Assembly (NCBI GenBank): GCA_019633425.1
Contig: WSUB01000048.1
Coordinates: 181,397 to 245,396, forward strand
Length of the DNA: 64,000 nucleotides
Origin: Tulasnella sp. 424
Taxonomy: Eukaryota; Basidiomycota; Agaricomycetes; Cantharellales; Tulasnellaceae
Direction of reading: 5' to 3'
A program made the position numbers and the translations under genes. The first letter of the stretch is position 1, and the number at the start of each line of letters is the position of its first letter. Under the pieces are notes generated by a model. The model saw nothing but the letters and a program-made list of their open reading frames with translations, searched no databases and had not been told where the DNA came from. Positions 24,292 through 35,708 of the stretch are shown here, piece after piece.

Positions 24292-25219
24292 GGTAGCCTG
24301 ATGGAGTTGTCGTTCGTGGGTTAGAAAGGGAAATTTCTCTGAATAGAGCAGTCATTCGCACCTTGTAATGAGGGAGGGGGAAGGGGGGCGATCAGCCTAA
24401 ACTGGAGATAGCGAGGACGCCATTGACGCGACTTTAAAAATGGTAGGTTTACGCTCGTGCGGGAGCTATGCGAGTCGTACGCCGCGGCGTATTCATGTCC
24501 ATAGCACCGGTTTCCTGCCCTGAAAACAAAGCGGTGCAATGTCCCACGCTACCTCCTGCCATTGTCCTCGCCGCCCTTGAAAACTCCAGTACCTCGACCC
24601 TGAGACTATTTCGTCCGAGCGTGAAGAAGGGAGAAAATATCTCGGTTGCTCAGCGCTTCCCGAAGGGATACTCAGACCCACCACCAGTGCTTGACAAAGT
24701 CACCGGCCGGAGCAGCCGAATACCCCGAGGATGAGCATCGCCTTTTGAACTCAAAAAAAGGTGTCTAACTAGCCGAAAGTATCACACAAGAGCCGTCGGC
24801 CCCGTAAGAATCAATTAGGCGAGGGAACCGGCCCTCCGAGCCTCGGGCGGCCTCATGCCGCGAGTGCTTTGCTTGCTAAGATCACAATTTCAATGACATG
24901 TTTACCGAGAAAGATGAAAATTTTTAGCTTGTAAAGGCGCTAACCAGTCCCTGGCCTTGTTGGTCATTGGTTGGGTGGCCTTGGGTGGACGGGCCCGAGG
25001 AAGGAAAGCATCGCCTTACTGCGCCCGGTTCCCCACCGTCATTGGAGAGAGTTTGTGGGACCCGGATTGAACTCCAAACGTTTCCTGCGCTGAACCCAAA
25101 CTGTTGCTCGATCCGAAATCCAGTTATTATAAAGTAACAAACTAATAACGGTATCAAAGAAGGGGAAATGGGGTATACAAATGAGAGAAGAACTATGGTC
25201 GAACTCAAGGGAATCCAAA
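24292..25219. other. spacer between F-box gene 3 and bestrophin-like gene
   Basis: Holds the promoter region of F-box gene 3 and the 3' end region of the bestrophin-like gene. No further gene recognised. Confidence 0.5.
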
Positions 25220-27571
25220 TCAAGCAGAAAGCATCTGCTCCGCAGCATCCGCCACTATCTTCACCTGCTGCTTCTGTTTAGCTTGAGCTTCTTTCGCTGC
25301 GCTCTGAGCTTTACATGTGTCCGCTAGACGTCCTTGAGAGTCTCCTCCTGGTGCGTCCTTGGGTTTCAAAGCCCCATACGAATTTGGAGCGGTGCGAGAT
25401 AAAAGGGCGTCGATATTGACGTGGATGATCTGCAACAAAAGCGCTTAGGTCGTGGGGATGTTAAAAGCGGACTTTGAGGTTACCTCGCGGATAAACAGGT
25501 CCAGATCGAGATCATTTTCCTCGTAACCTAAGGCGTGCAGGGACACGGCATCGGTAAATGTACTCTAGTTTGAGGAAGGTCCTTTCGACATACCAAATGG
25601 TTGTTCAATCTCTTCGCCTGCAGCCAGGAAACCGAGGTATAGGAACGATGCAATCGCTACTGCTAGAATCGTGAGATAACCCAGTGGTTCGATGAGCTGG
25701 AACGGGAGGAAGAAAAGATAGAGCCAAACGGTACTAAAGAGGAGGCGTATTAGCTATGCTGACAAAAAGTAGAATGTCTAACTTACTGTCTGGTGTCGTG
25801 CGAGGATGAATGCATAGGCATATAGAGATGGCCATGTTAGCCGTTGTATTAATATCGAGCACTGGTAGCTTACCGGAGATGGGCCGAATAGATGCTGTAA
25901 AGAAGGTGAGTCAATGAGATTGGAGTGCTACCTCGTGCAAGATCTGACCCTTGGCTTACATTGGTAAGGGCGTCGTCAACAACCTCTCCAAGTCTGACAA
26001 GCATAACACGCATGTTTATGTGAGAAATGCTGCCAACAGCAATAACATGAGAGTCTCACCTGTGAGCGTGTTCTCAAACGACTGCAAGCACCCCATCATA
26101 CCACCCATCTGTGACCCTAACGAAAGGGATACATTCACTTCGACGCACAGAGATATTGTACGAAGGAAAGTCCTACCTGCCGTTCCCCTTGCATCAAGCG
26201 TAGCAACCCACTCACTCAGTGTCCTAATGATGTCCAACGGCAAATTCTGCCCTCGTCCAGCAATCTTCGGACGTCTCCTCCCATGTCTAAACGAGTACGG
26301 ATGCCCATCTCCGCCGTAGTCATTGTCCCTATCTCTTTTGCTAAACCTCTTCAACGTGAAGATATCCCACAGCCAATGGAAAACTCCCCAAAATGGGATG
26401 AACGAGGTGGCTACCGCTTCGTCTACCGTTTCGCTTCGATGGATCGCGGATGGGAGCAGACGGCGACTTTCATCGGTGGTAGTGTCAACCCGGATGGTGG
26501 TTGGATCTGCAGCGCTTGACGTAGCACCGTAGCCGGCACTGGAGGGTCCAGCTTGGGTGTCGGGATATTTGGGACGTTTACGAAGACTTTCGGGGAGGTT
26601 GAATGTGATCTGAGCTGGAGGTGGGGAGGACACATAGTGACTGTCTACATCAGTCACAGTTGCTGCCGCAGGGTCTGTGGGTGCGCGGAGAGGAAGCTGA
26701 GTGCCGGAAAAGGAGTTAAGGACATTCAGCGAGTTTTCACAACGACCACTTCCCGTACCGTCAGATTGTATAGATCGGCGTAGTAGAGGCCAGTTTCTCC
26801 GCGTAGGTGGTGCTTCAAAGCCACAGCGTATCCTTCAATGAGGCCGAGTGCTGCTTTCTTCTCTGCAATGGCTTGTTGGACTTCTTCATGGGTTGGCTCT
26901 CCTGAGCTGGTCATTCGAGGAGGTGCGTGAAACCAGACGAGGCGACTAAAGGTCCGGGATGCCTTGATGACTTCTCCCCACATTGCTCGGCCCTGAGAGT
27001 AACGATCGATCCTGTATAACCACCGGGTAAGTACACATCCTTGGCGCTCGCCATAACCGTGGTTACTTGCCCGCTTGAGGCTCGGTAAGAAATGACGAAA
27101 CCGATGACCACGCCAATGACAATAAGAAGGGAGTTTGCAATGCTAGTTGTGAGACAACAATGTTCTTAATACCGTTGGAACTGGGTTTCGGAGCTGAGAC
27201 GTACGCCAAGTAGTACTGTGTCTTTTTTGACGTGACAACAACGGCTGCACGTGAGCGGTGTCAACACGTCGTTGCGCGAGAAATGGGCTAGGAACAAATA
27301 ACTTACCTGCTGCAAAAAGTGAATGTAACAAGACGGCAGGCCATATTCGCCAGATCTAATCAAGAGGAGTGGTCAATCCGAGCCCGCCGTTCGTAGCGGG
27401 GTAGGATCAGGGTCATCTTACCACTGTGCCTCTGCTCAATGTCCAAAGACCAGTATTTGCCTCCTCAGATGGTGTAATAGGATGGACGAATTCGTACTGT
27501 GGACTTGGAAGGATATCATGGTGGCCAGTGAACGACTTCTGCGATGGTGGCCTTTTTGGTGACGAGGACAT
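25220..27571 (-). CDS. bestrophin-like (UPF0187/Bestrophin family) anion channel
   Basis: Thirteen exons on the minus strand: 27571-27422, 27355-27307, 27244-27205, 27142-27071, 27011-26759, 26696-26177, 26116-26060, 25993-25960, 25894-25874, 25789-25787, 25733-25594, 25527-25484, 25429-25220; 530 aa, total length a multiple of three. An in-frame TGA lies just before the ATG. Family signatures in order: WRIWPAVLLHSLFAA (about 52-66), VIGFVISYRASSG (about 92-104), DRYSQGRAMWGEVI, SRLVWFH, the TTPLP...SAHLRHTVWLYLFFLPFQL block (about 387-412), and AAGEEIEQPFGYEENDLDLD (about 436-456). These are the conserved parts of fungal bestrophin-like membrane channels, expected to conduct anions such as chloride. 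The loop at about 190-340 is Ser/Pro/Arg-rich and probably disordered; the tail is Lys/Gln/Ala-rich and may be helical. Intron 27012-27070 is GC-AG. The 3-nt exon is inferred (see findings). Its last exon was copied into the neighbouring F-box duplication. Confidence 0.87.
25787..25789 (-). other. inferred 3-nt micro-exon of the bestrophin-like gene
   Basis: ACA between acceptor CACCAG (intron 25790-25873) and donor GTAAGT (intron 25734-25786). With the flanking exons ending CG and starting T it yields CGA-CAT, restoring the conserved Arg-His of the HLRHTVWLY block. Other acceptors in the interval give stops or the wrong frame. Confidence 0.6.
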
Positions 27572-28521
27572 CCTGCTTTTTTTCCCCTTCCGAAGTCACG
27601 GTGTTGAGATGAGCAAAAGGTGGCTAGTCGCAGACTAGTAGCAAGGTAGAGAGAGTGGTGGAGTTTGAGGTAATGGTGAAAGAAAGGATTTGAAGGAGCG
27701 TGGTGTGTTGTTGGAGCAAAACGAGTGGATTGAACGCGGTTGGAGCGTGGCACGTGGCTGTGACTTCGCGGTGTTGGTTCCAAGTCGCCGTTTCGCGTCG
27801 CCCTTCGGAAGAATCGAGTTGGGGTCAGCCATCCTGCAGGATAGACTGCCCCGAATTTTGTAGGAATTACTAGTAAAAAGTGATGTATACGTCGTGTCTC
27901 CTGTGGAACTTCAGGTGACCTTAGCAATCACATCCGGGGACGCGACCCCAATCACCTCAGGGCCTTCCTAGAGGACAAACTGGCGCTGAAACGCAGGGTA
28001 CATGGTCCGGCAAGACATGAATGGTTGTATCTTCGGCAGGACTACCAACTCGTTGTGGGCAAACTCGCGTTTTATACTAACCGTGGTAGCTACGCTCTAG
28101 CCCAGGAAACCTCCCCGCCTAACAGTTCTCGGTCCAAGAGTTGCCCGTGCATCCCAGAGAGCCAGCTCATCAATGGATGGAACTTATCTCCAACAAAATT
28201 TAAATTGATTCACTGCGTTCATCCCCGATAATCCCACGTTGAAAGGACGGTGTAGATTTGAATCGGGCTAACCATCATTGTTTGAATTTCGGGACAAATA
28301 CAGCTGTGAGGGGAGTAAATTGCAAAGTCGCGTGGGGTAAAAATGACTAGAATTGCAGTGGATTGAATTGCAGGAGATGGTCGTGAAGGTAGAAAAGGGG
28401 GGTTTGGGGCTGGTTTTGTTCTTTCATTCTAACCACCACCGTGACACCGGTACCGCTCTCTCCATCCTCCTCCCCCAGTTCCCATCGCCCCGACCACCAC
28501 ATCAATACAGGGGGGTCACAT
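27572..28521. other. divergent intergenic region
   Basis: Separates two genes transcribed away from each other (bestrophin-like, minus; coiled-coil protein, plus), so it should hold both promoters. CT-rich tracts occur near both starts (minus strand 27620-27720; plus strand 28455-28500). No clear TATA box and no gene recognised. Confidence 0.5.
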
Positions 28522-31500
28522 ATGCCACCAGCAAGAGTTTTACGACTTGGCACCATCGCCCCTGTCATCCTTGGAGTGGCGTTGATCCAGAAACTGACTG
28601 CCGACTTGGGGGGCAAAACCGACGGGCCGACAGCATCTACACCTGCGCCCATCCAGATCACCACCACGATTGCAACCTCCACATCTCTTCACCCATCGTC
28701 TACTAGTAATACCTTACTCTTTTCATCCACCACACCCACACCATTCGCACAGTCTGGCTCGTCAGGCGACATTCATCACCCCGCCACCAGTGGTCCAGAT
28801 TCTGATATCAACCAATCGAACCATAGGGCTTACACAGCTTCTACCCCATCAATACCCGCTTTCGACGTGCTCAACGACGCCAGCGGAAAGCATACATCTT
28901 CCGCCGGAGAGCTCGATGCGTTTCAGGGACAAAACAGCGCCGAAGGAACGGAGCGGCACGGAGACTCCACTATTGTCACCCTCCGATCATCCATTGTCTC
29001 CTACCTCACCGACGTGGCCAACTTTGTTCGCTCCAAGAACAATCCCGATGATTGCGACAGGAACGACTCCCGTCAATGTGTTCTTTATCCCAAGGTCGTC
29101 TTCGAAACCAACGTCGAGCAACCGCCCCATGACCAGACCGCCAAGCCCGAAGCGAAACCGAGGTCGGACTACCTCCTAGACTGGGACTTCGATCAATTTT
29201 GGCGGTCTGAGGACTTCATCACCACTTTATGTCTCATAATCGTCAATATTTTGGTATCTCTCTACGAGTTGACGCAGAAGCGCATCCATCGCGAAGTAGG
29301 CACCGTTCACCTTTGCGTTTGCTTTTTGACGCCTAACTCACACTTTCCGAATCTTCGCCTTGTAAAGCTATCTCGAAAACACAAAGAGGTCCTCGATGAA
29401 CTCCTCCAAAAGGCTCTCATCGTCAAGTTAAGCGCAGAGATCTCGAGATACAAACATGTCATCATCAACGCTTCAAACGAGTTGAAAAGCTTAAACGAGC
29501 TGCTCACGAAACAGTTTGAAACGGCAAACCAGCATATCGAAAACCTCAGGAAATCCGCTCTTGTTGACTTGGACACGAAAACCCATCTAGAGGATCGATT
29601 GGCTCAAGTATGGTCTCCAGTCGTCCTATAGAAAGCATTTATTGATCTCATGCCCATTGCTATGTTTAGTGCAAGCAAGACTTCGAAGCCGCGGTAAAGC
29701 GTGAATCGGAAGCCGTAAGCATCACTTTCCTGATTATCCTCGTCGCTCGACCCTGACGAAGCCAACACTATCGGAACCTAGCTCGCTCGCGTCAAGGACC
29801 TAAAGACCATACTTTGGCTCAAATACACCAAGGAAGCTGAACTCTCAAGCTGTCTAGCTACCTCTCGAGCCAATGTCGACTCTCAGAAGGCCTTGTGCCT
29901 ACGCGCTACGGAAGAGGCCCTCAACTCCAGCTGGAAGCTAAAGCAAGCCGAAGAAGATTTGTTAGTGGCCCGAACTGAAGTTGAACAACGAAAAGAGGAG
30001 GCCGAAACCGTGATGAGGGAGCTTCAAGCAGCTCTGCTAGAGCTCACGACTGCGAGGACGGATGCGATTGCTTCGAGGAATGCAGAAGAGGCTTTGGAGG
30101 CGGAGGTCGAGAGGCTTAAGAAGGAAACGGACGATGCACGCCAAAAGACCGATGCAGTGAAGAAGGATGCGGAAGAGGCTTTTGATATCCTCGAAAGCTC
30201 GATTAAAGAACAGAAGGTGATCAATGATCAGGTATGTCCAACTGAACCCTCTTGAACGTGTTAGAGGCGTAGGCTAATTTCGGCTTCAACTTCCCAGCTT
30301 TTGCAGCTACTTGCTGAGCGGGATGCGACGCTGGCCGTCCTCTCTCAAGGTCAACTGGATTCAGAACGACGTGTCAATCGGATACCGGCACCTCCTACAC
30401 CATCGACGTCAGTGGCCACGTCCGATGACTCCCAAGTAGAACACTCGCCATCCGACAAAGGTGCTGGAAGTCAAGAGGATAGCGCCGAGAAGTCGCAGGA
30501 AAGACCTATGACACCAGTGTCGCCGAAGAATGTCCCACTTCCCCCGTCCTCCCTCTGCTTTTACGACGACGACTCCGCCGCAAGCTCCACTTTCATTGGT
30601 TCCACCAAACATGTGGCCTTCAGCGACACGAGAGGGATGGATCGCAATTCTTCCTCATCATGGCCGACACCCAATCACCTCAATTATTCAACGTCGATTC
30701 TCGCTCTCGACCTTGCTGCGCCTGCGCTTGGTCTGACTTCGATATTGAAGTATCAAGCCCGGCTTCCTCACCTCCGTGTGGGGATGAAAGACTGTCCTTC
30801 TTCAGAGGATTCGCAAACTACGGACATGGTAGAAGGTACCGATAAAGCCATCGCATCGCGATCTACGTCGAGTGGGACGGATGTTGGGGTCAGAGCCCAA
30901 CCCCAAACTCCTACCCCTAGCGAGACTTGCCCTTTGTTTGGCTTCAAGGACACACCCACCTCAGTCATCGTAAGGGGTCTTGCGGGCCTCCACGCTCAAG
31001 AGAGTCTTATTTTCGATAACCAATTACCGGCCAACCTACAGTCGAACAAGGGACCTCTCTTGACGACTTTCAGTCAAGAAAGGCATCCTCACTCGCCCCT
31101 TCTTGTTCATCACGCCCCAGCCCCGGCTGGCCCGCCTCAAGACCCGAGACAACCCAGTTTCACGCGGTGGAACAATTCCAGTCAGCAGCAACCTCAGAAT
31201 AAGGGCTTGTCGACTCGAAGTATGGAGCCTGCGAACAATTATCCTCCTTACTGCCCACCACCTCGCTTCAGGACCACTCATATAGCCGCGTATTCCAGCG
31301 CTCAGCTCACTCGTGTCACGAGCTGTCCACTCTACCAGCCACAAGCTCGCTCGCTTGCTCCGTACGCATTACTCCAGCTCCCGCTTCCATTCGACGCGGT
31401 GCCAGTCGTGGCTTTCGGAGGTCAGATGGGCCCGGCTATGCCCTCGTCCGCCGAAGTTATGATGGCCCCTCGTAATATGAACCGTGCGCAGCCGTCGAGC

Positions 31501-31806
31501 TACGGTGTGCCTGCGTTTGACGCCGACTGGGAGGATGAGGATTGGGACAAAATCTGCGCGGATATCGAGCACGTTCGTAGGGTTGGAGTGAGCCCCGAGC
31601 TGAGGTCTCCCAATATCAGGATTCCTTCCCCAGTGCTGGAGTTGGAGATTGAGTTGCCCGGTCTGCTCGTGGACTTGAGCGTCCCGAGAGTCTCTGTCGA
31701 TGAAGCCGAAGTAGACGAAGTGTTCGGGAAATCCAAGGAGACTATCAACGTGCCAGAAGCCAGATCAGTGAATACCCACCTTCCCAGGAACGGGACGGTA
31801 TTCTAA
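28522..31806 (+). CDS. membrane-anchored coiled-coil protein of unknown function
   Basis: Five exons: 28522-29295, 29368-29607, 29670-29714, 29782-30231, 30298-31806; 1005 aa. All junctions are phase 0. Intron 1 (29296-29367, 72 nt) contains no stop and is a multiple of three, so its retention would add 24 residues; I treat it as an intron because of its GTAGGC donor and CTAAC branch-like site. The start is the first ATG after the CT-rich leader. Residues 9-23 form a hydrophobic N-terminal segment (signal anchor), 25-230 are Ser/Thr/Pro-rich, 232-250 form a second hydrophobic helix (FITTLCLIIVNILVSLYEL), 260-505 are long charged coiled coil (many KAEAE/RLKKE heptads), and 520-1005 are Pro/Ser-rich with two acidic Trp-Glu-Asp patches. 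No catalytic domain is visible. The arrangement suggests a membrane tether or scaffold, but this is inference; I do not recognise the family. Confidence 0.78.
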
Positions 31807-32267
31807 GCCGAATTCGCGCCACCTCAAAACATTGATCGAATAATTCTCCACCAGTGGGGACTCAAGTGCGAGTCCTGCCAATGCGCCCGCTCAATTATGT
31901 AAAGGTTTTTTCCTTGCCCTCGTGAGGGTCGAGCATCTGCTCCCCTTTCATTATTCATACGTGCCATACATCTACCTTGTTGCACTCATTTACTAGCTTC
32001 GTTTGTTGTATGTTTCACTTTACTCCCTCGTCAGTTGCGGATTAGGACCCGGATGTACTTGGTATGCGCCTCGAATGAATCAGTAAAGAGCTCTCCTCGG
32101 TGTCTGGTGGAGTGGAAGTATATAGAATGTCATGACGGCAAGAGTCAGGCCAAGATGGGAGAGCCGAAGGTCCGCGTGGATAGTAACTCTCCGTCATGCG
32201 GAAAGGATGTCATTTCGATACCTACGACGTTCCTATAAGCAATAAACGGTGGTAGATGGCCCTCCTG
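31807..32267. other. convergent 3' ends
   Basis: Tail-to-tail spacer holding the 3' UTRs of the coiled-coil gene and the WW-FF gene. Nothing else seen. Confidence 0.5.
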
Positions 32268-35197
32268 CTAGGCTTTGTCTGGAACATGAACTGAAAGTTT
32301 TGGAGCCGACATGCGAGATACAAATTCCTGTAAGAAGGTAGTTAGTGGTCGCCACCGTGCTTGGAGATTCGTTAAAGAGTCTTGCCTTTATCCAACGCTC
32401 TCTTTCTTCCGGTATGTGATTGAAAACTCTATACCGTTTGTCGTGCTGCAAGCGGGTACGATCAGCTCCGACTCCCAAAGAATTTTGTGCTACTACTTAC
32501 TTTCAACACGTCCTCGATCTGCTTTTCACCGATGCCCTTTGCAAGTGTCTTCAAATCTGCCTTTCCTAAACCATTATCCTCCTCCTCTCCTGGAGCCTCG
32601 CCTTCCAAGTCCTCCACACCAGGGGCGACTGTACCCATCCCACCACCCGAAGAACTCCCTTCCTTTCCAAACTTATTAACTCCTGCCCAAAATCCGATGA
32701 ACTGGTTCTCCTCGAGTAGTTTTTGGAAGGCCTCTCTGGCTTTGACATTTCGTTCCGCTTGCCAATCTTCCCATAAATGTCTCATTTCGGAGCGAGCGCG
32801 TCGTTCATCGAAGTTTCGTTTAGCCTCTTCGTCATCCTGCTCTGCTTTGGACTGTCCTAGGCCTAATTTCACCGCGGGAGCCGTGCTGTAAACAGACTCC
32901 GGCAAGTCTTCGAAGCGGGCGTCGAGACCTGGAGTGTATCCTTCGAACACGGCGAAGAGGGCAGTAAGTTGCCTGTCCCGTAGTTTCCGGACGTGTCCAT
33001 TGAATAGGCTGATCTGCTGGTCAGTCGGAAGACGGGAGCGACTGAATGCAGCAGAGCGGGACAGTGTAGGCACCGATTCTTCGTAGGTAGCCTGGAAAGA
33101 GCCATCGAATGAGCCTTTAGAACACCCCATGGGCGTTGAATCTCTTACCGTAGGATCCCGAATAGCATCCGTCAAGAGCGTCATGAACTCATCCACGCTT
33201 TCCTTTTCGCCAAGTTGACCCTTGCTTCTACGGATATCCTTTTTGACTTCCACCATCTCCTTGTGGGCCTGTTGTTTTCGCTCTCTCAACGCCTTCTCTT
33301 GACGCTCTTGTCTCTCTCGTTTCCGTTTCGCTTCTAGGTCCTCCAGAGCGGCTTTACTGCTACCTGCCCCGGATGATGAAGCTTGTGGTTGGTTATTCGG
33401 GTTGACTCGCGCCTTTAGGTAGGTCTGGAACAACTCTTCACGAAGTGATGAGGAGCCGACCGCATCGTAGCGTGGATCCGAGTAGATAATTTTGTGCTTT
33501 TTGACCTGTCAAAGGGGGAAGACGATGAGATGGTGTCAAAAAACAGTAACCCCAAGCAAACGACGCAGAAGAACACCAGATACCAACGTCTTTCCACAGC
33601 GGTCCTGCATTCCCGCTCCCCGTAGACTCTGTCACAAGTTTTTCGTTCTCTCGCAAAAGGGCGAAGAAATCCGCTTCAGCTTTTTGCGCCTCTTTGCGTT
33701 TCCCTGTTTCGTAAAAGCTGTCGTTAATACACTTCGTTGGGAAAGTCAAATAAGATTCGACTTCAACTCACGTTCGCCCAGCGTGCTCCTCCACTCCTTG
33801 AAGACTTTCTCCCTCTCCCTGTCATCTCTACCGAACCCAAAGAATCGCCTGTCTTTCTTCCACTTCTTTCTCCATTCATCCCAGCTGGTTCGAGTGGACT
33901 TCAACTCATCCCGTAACAACCCTTCGTATGCTTCGCGTGCTTTCAACTTTTCGTCTACAGGGGCCGAATTGGCCTCGTTTGAGGCTGAAGCGGACGACGA
34001 GGCTTTCGCGGCGCGTTTGGCGCGAGTTTTTTCGAGACAGTATTCGTTGAACGCAGCGTGACGGTCGGCGATATTGGGTAGGAGGACATAGCGGGGGTCG
34101 TTGATGAGCTGAGGAAGGGCAGAGTCGTACGGCGTAAGAGGGTTGATGTCTTTTTCTTGAAGAAGTGCCTAGAAAGGGTGACCCGACATGAACTGTCAGT
34201 TGGCAAAAAGACTGCAAAATCGGGATCCCGAGCCGTACCTTAAACATGGCACGGGCTTCTTCGGGAGAGAGGTTGACTTGTGGAGGCTTATTAGAGTCCT
34301 CGGGAGGTTCTTTCTTATCCTTTTCGTCCGATTTCTCTTGTTCCTCCGTCTTGTCTCCTTGTTTCTCTTTCTTAGCCGACTCTTCTTCAGCTGCCATCTC
34401 TTCCGCAACTTGCCGCTGCCATGCCTCGTCATCATCCTCTGCTTCCCCATTCGCCATTTCCACATCTGGAGCAGCGATTGACTTCTCGTCCTCCACCACC
34501 ACCTTAGGCTTCTTCCCTTTTGCCTTGGTCACTTCAGGAATTGGATCCTCTGCCTTTCGCTTCCCTTCCGCGGCAAATAACCTCCCGATCCCAAAAGCAG
34601 CGGGTGGGGGTGTCGGAGACCTTTCCTCTTGGGCACGCTGTTCCTCCTCCTCTCGTTCGAACTCTGCTACAGCCTCCGCAATCTCTTCGGGTATCTCCCA
34701 GACGCTCTCTTTCCTTTCCTTGTGAAAGTAGAAGACATTGCCTTCTGACGTCTTGACGCGTGACCAAGCTGTTCCAGGAATGGGTGTCTTCGATATTGGC
34801 TTCTCCTTTCTCGATTTCTTTTTCTTGGACGTTGAGGATACCGCTTGTCCGGAGTCCGCTGATGGAACAGCAGGTTGACCAGGAGTAGGGAGCGGGCGGA
34901 CGTATGTGGATTGGTTTGTCCCGGTATGGTAATAGTACGAGTGCCCCGTCGGTGCTGTAGTACGAGCAGTTCGATAATAAGCATGCTGCAGAAAGGAATT
35001 GCTACGCTTTCCCGAGCTTACCCGTATGCTCTGTCCATCCAGGAGGTAATGGTGGCGGCGGAGGTGGAGGAGGGATCCCAGCCATTCCAGGACCCAGCGC
35101 GACTGGAGCGAGTGGTGGTGGAAGCCTGGCAGGAGGGATGAAGATACTTCAGCTGGAGCGATACCGTCCTAGATTCAATAGAAACGTACAGCGACAT
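32268..35197 (-). CDS. WW- and FF-domain protein, TCERG1/CA150-like
   Basis: Nine exons on the minus strand: 35197-35190, 35125-35022, 34954-34239, 34168-33772, 33703-33588, 33505-33149, 33091-32501, 32445-32386, 32327-32268; 802 aa. Two WW domains: about 29-60 (PPGWTEHTAPTGHSYYYH) and about 98-127 (TPIPGTAWSRV...VFYFHKERKESVWEIP); the TPIPGT lead-in is typical of TCERG1 relatives. Then an acidic/Lys-rich linker (about 140-230) and a chain of five or six FF domains (for example KALLQEKDINPLTPYD, FFALLRENEKL, FMTLLTDAIRDPTATY, and the last, EDVLKHDKRYRVFNHIPEER), ending SAPKLSVHVPDKA. By family it is nuclear and links RNA polymerase II elongation to splicing; the fission yeast relative is Dre4. 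The first exon is only 8 nt. The last intron is GC-AG (GCAAGA). Intron 5 has an unusual GTTGGT donor; intron 6 (57 nt) is stop-free and in frame. The start abuts the left edge of the DUF2235 duplication. Confidence 0.85.
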
Positions 35198-35708
35198 GAA
35201 CCTCAGTAATCCGGTTGTTTCTGCGGTGCTTTGTATGGTGCCGTCAGAATTGAGAGATTTGTTTGCGGCGTTCCCACGTCGACACTCCCGCGTCAGAAAC
35301 GCACCAAAGGTCTCCTGCCCAGAAACGCTAATGGACACGCTTTCCCTTTAATCGCCGTCATATTTGGAATTAATCACAGGTCATATGCATACAACATTGA
35401 GTTAAGTGTTATAATCCATAGTAAGAAGGTTTCAGAATGTTCACTTGAAGTTTACACGAGTCTGATTGCCATCCGGCATTGGTTTGACGCCCATAGAGTC
35501 AGACCAGAAACGATCAGCTGTAATGGAAATATATCACTCGGCGTCTCAGACGAGAGATAGAATACCCGATCGAGGTGGTAGATTGGAATCTTCTTGTCTC
35601 ATTATACTCACAAGTGTGACAAAGAAAGTCAGATGGACCACATTCCAGCTCCAATATCGTCCCCGCGGCTTGCTTCTGGACCTGAAAAATACACGACAAG
35701 TAAGCAAG

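Larger units (their letters stand above)
22144..25420. repeat. tandem segmental duplication, unit B (F-box gene 3)
   Basis: Direct repeat of 18587-22143. This unit runs on into the intact bestrophin-like gene, so its right-hand end is the ancestral arrangement. Confidence 0.85.

Noticed and set aside
33092..33148. Reading through the 57-nt segment in the WW-FF gene as coding
   Set aside because: It is flanked by GTAAGA and TTCCAG, and its removal restores a continuous FF-domain motif; retention as an isoform cannot be excluded.
33492..34061. Plus-strand ORF of 189 codons
   Set aside because: Antisense to exons of the WW-FF gene, Ser/Phe/Leu-rich as expected from the complement of Lys/Glu/Arg codons.
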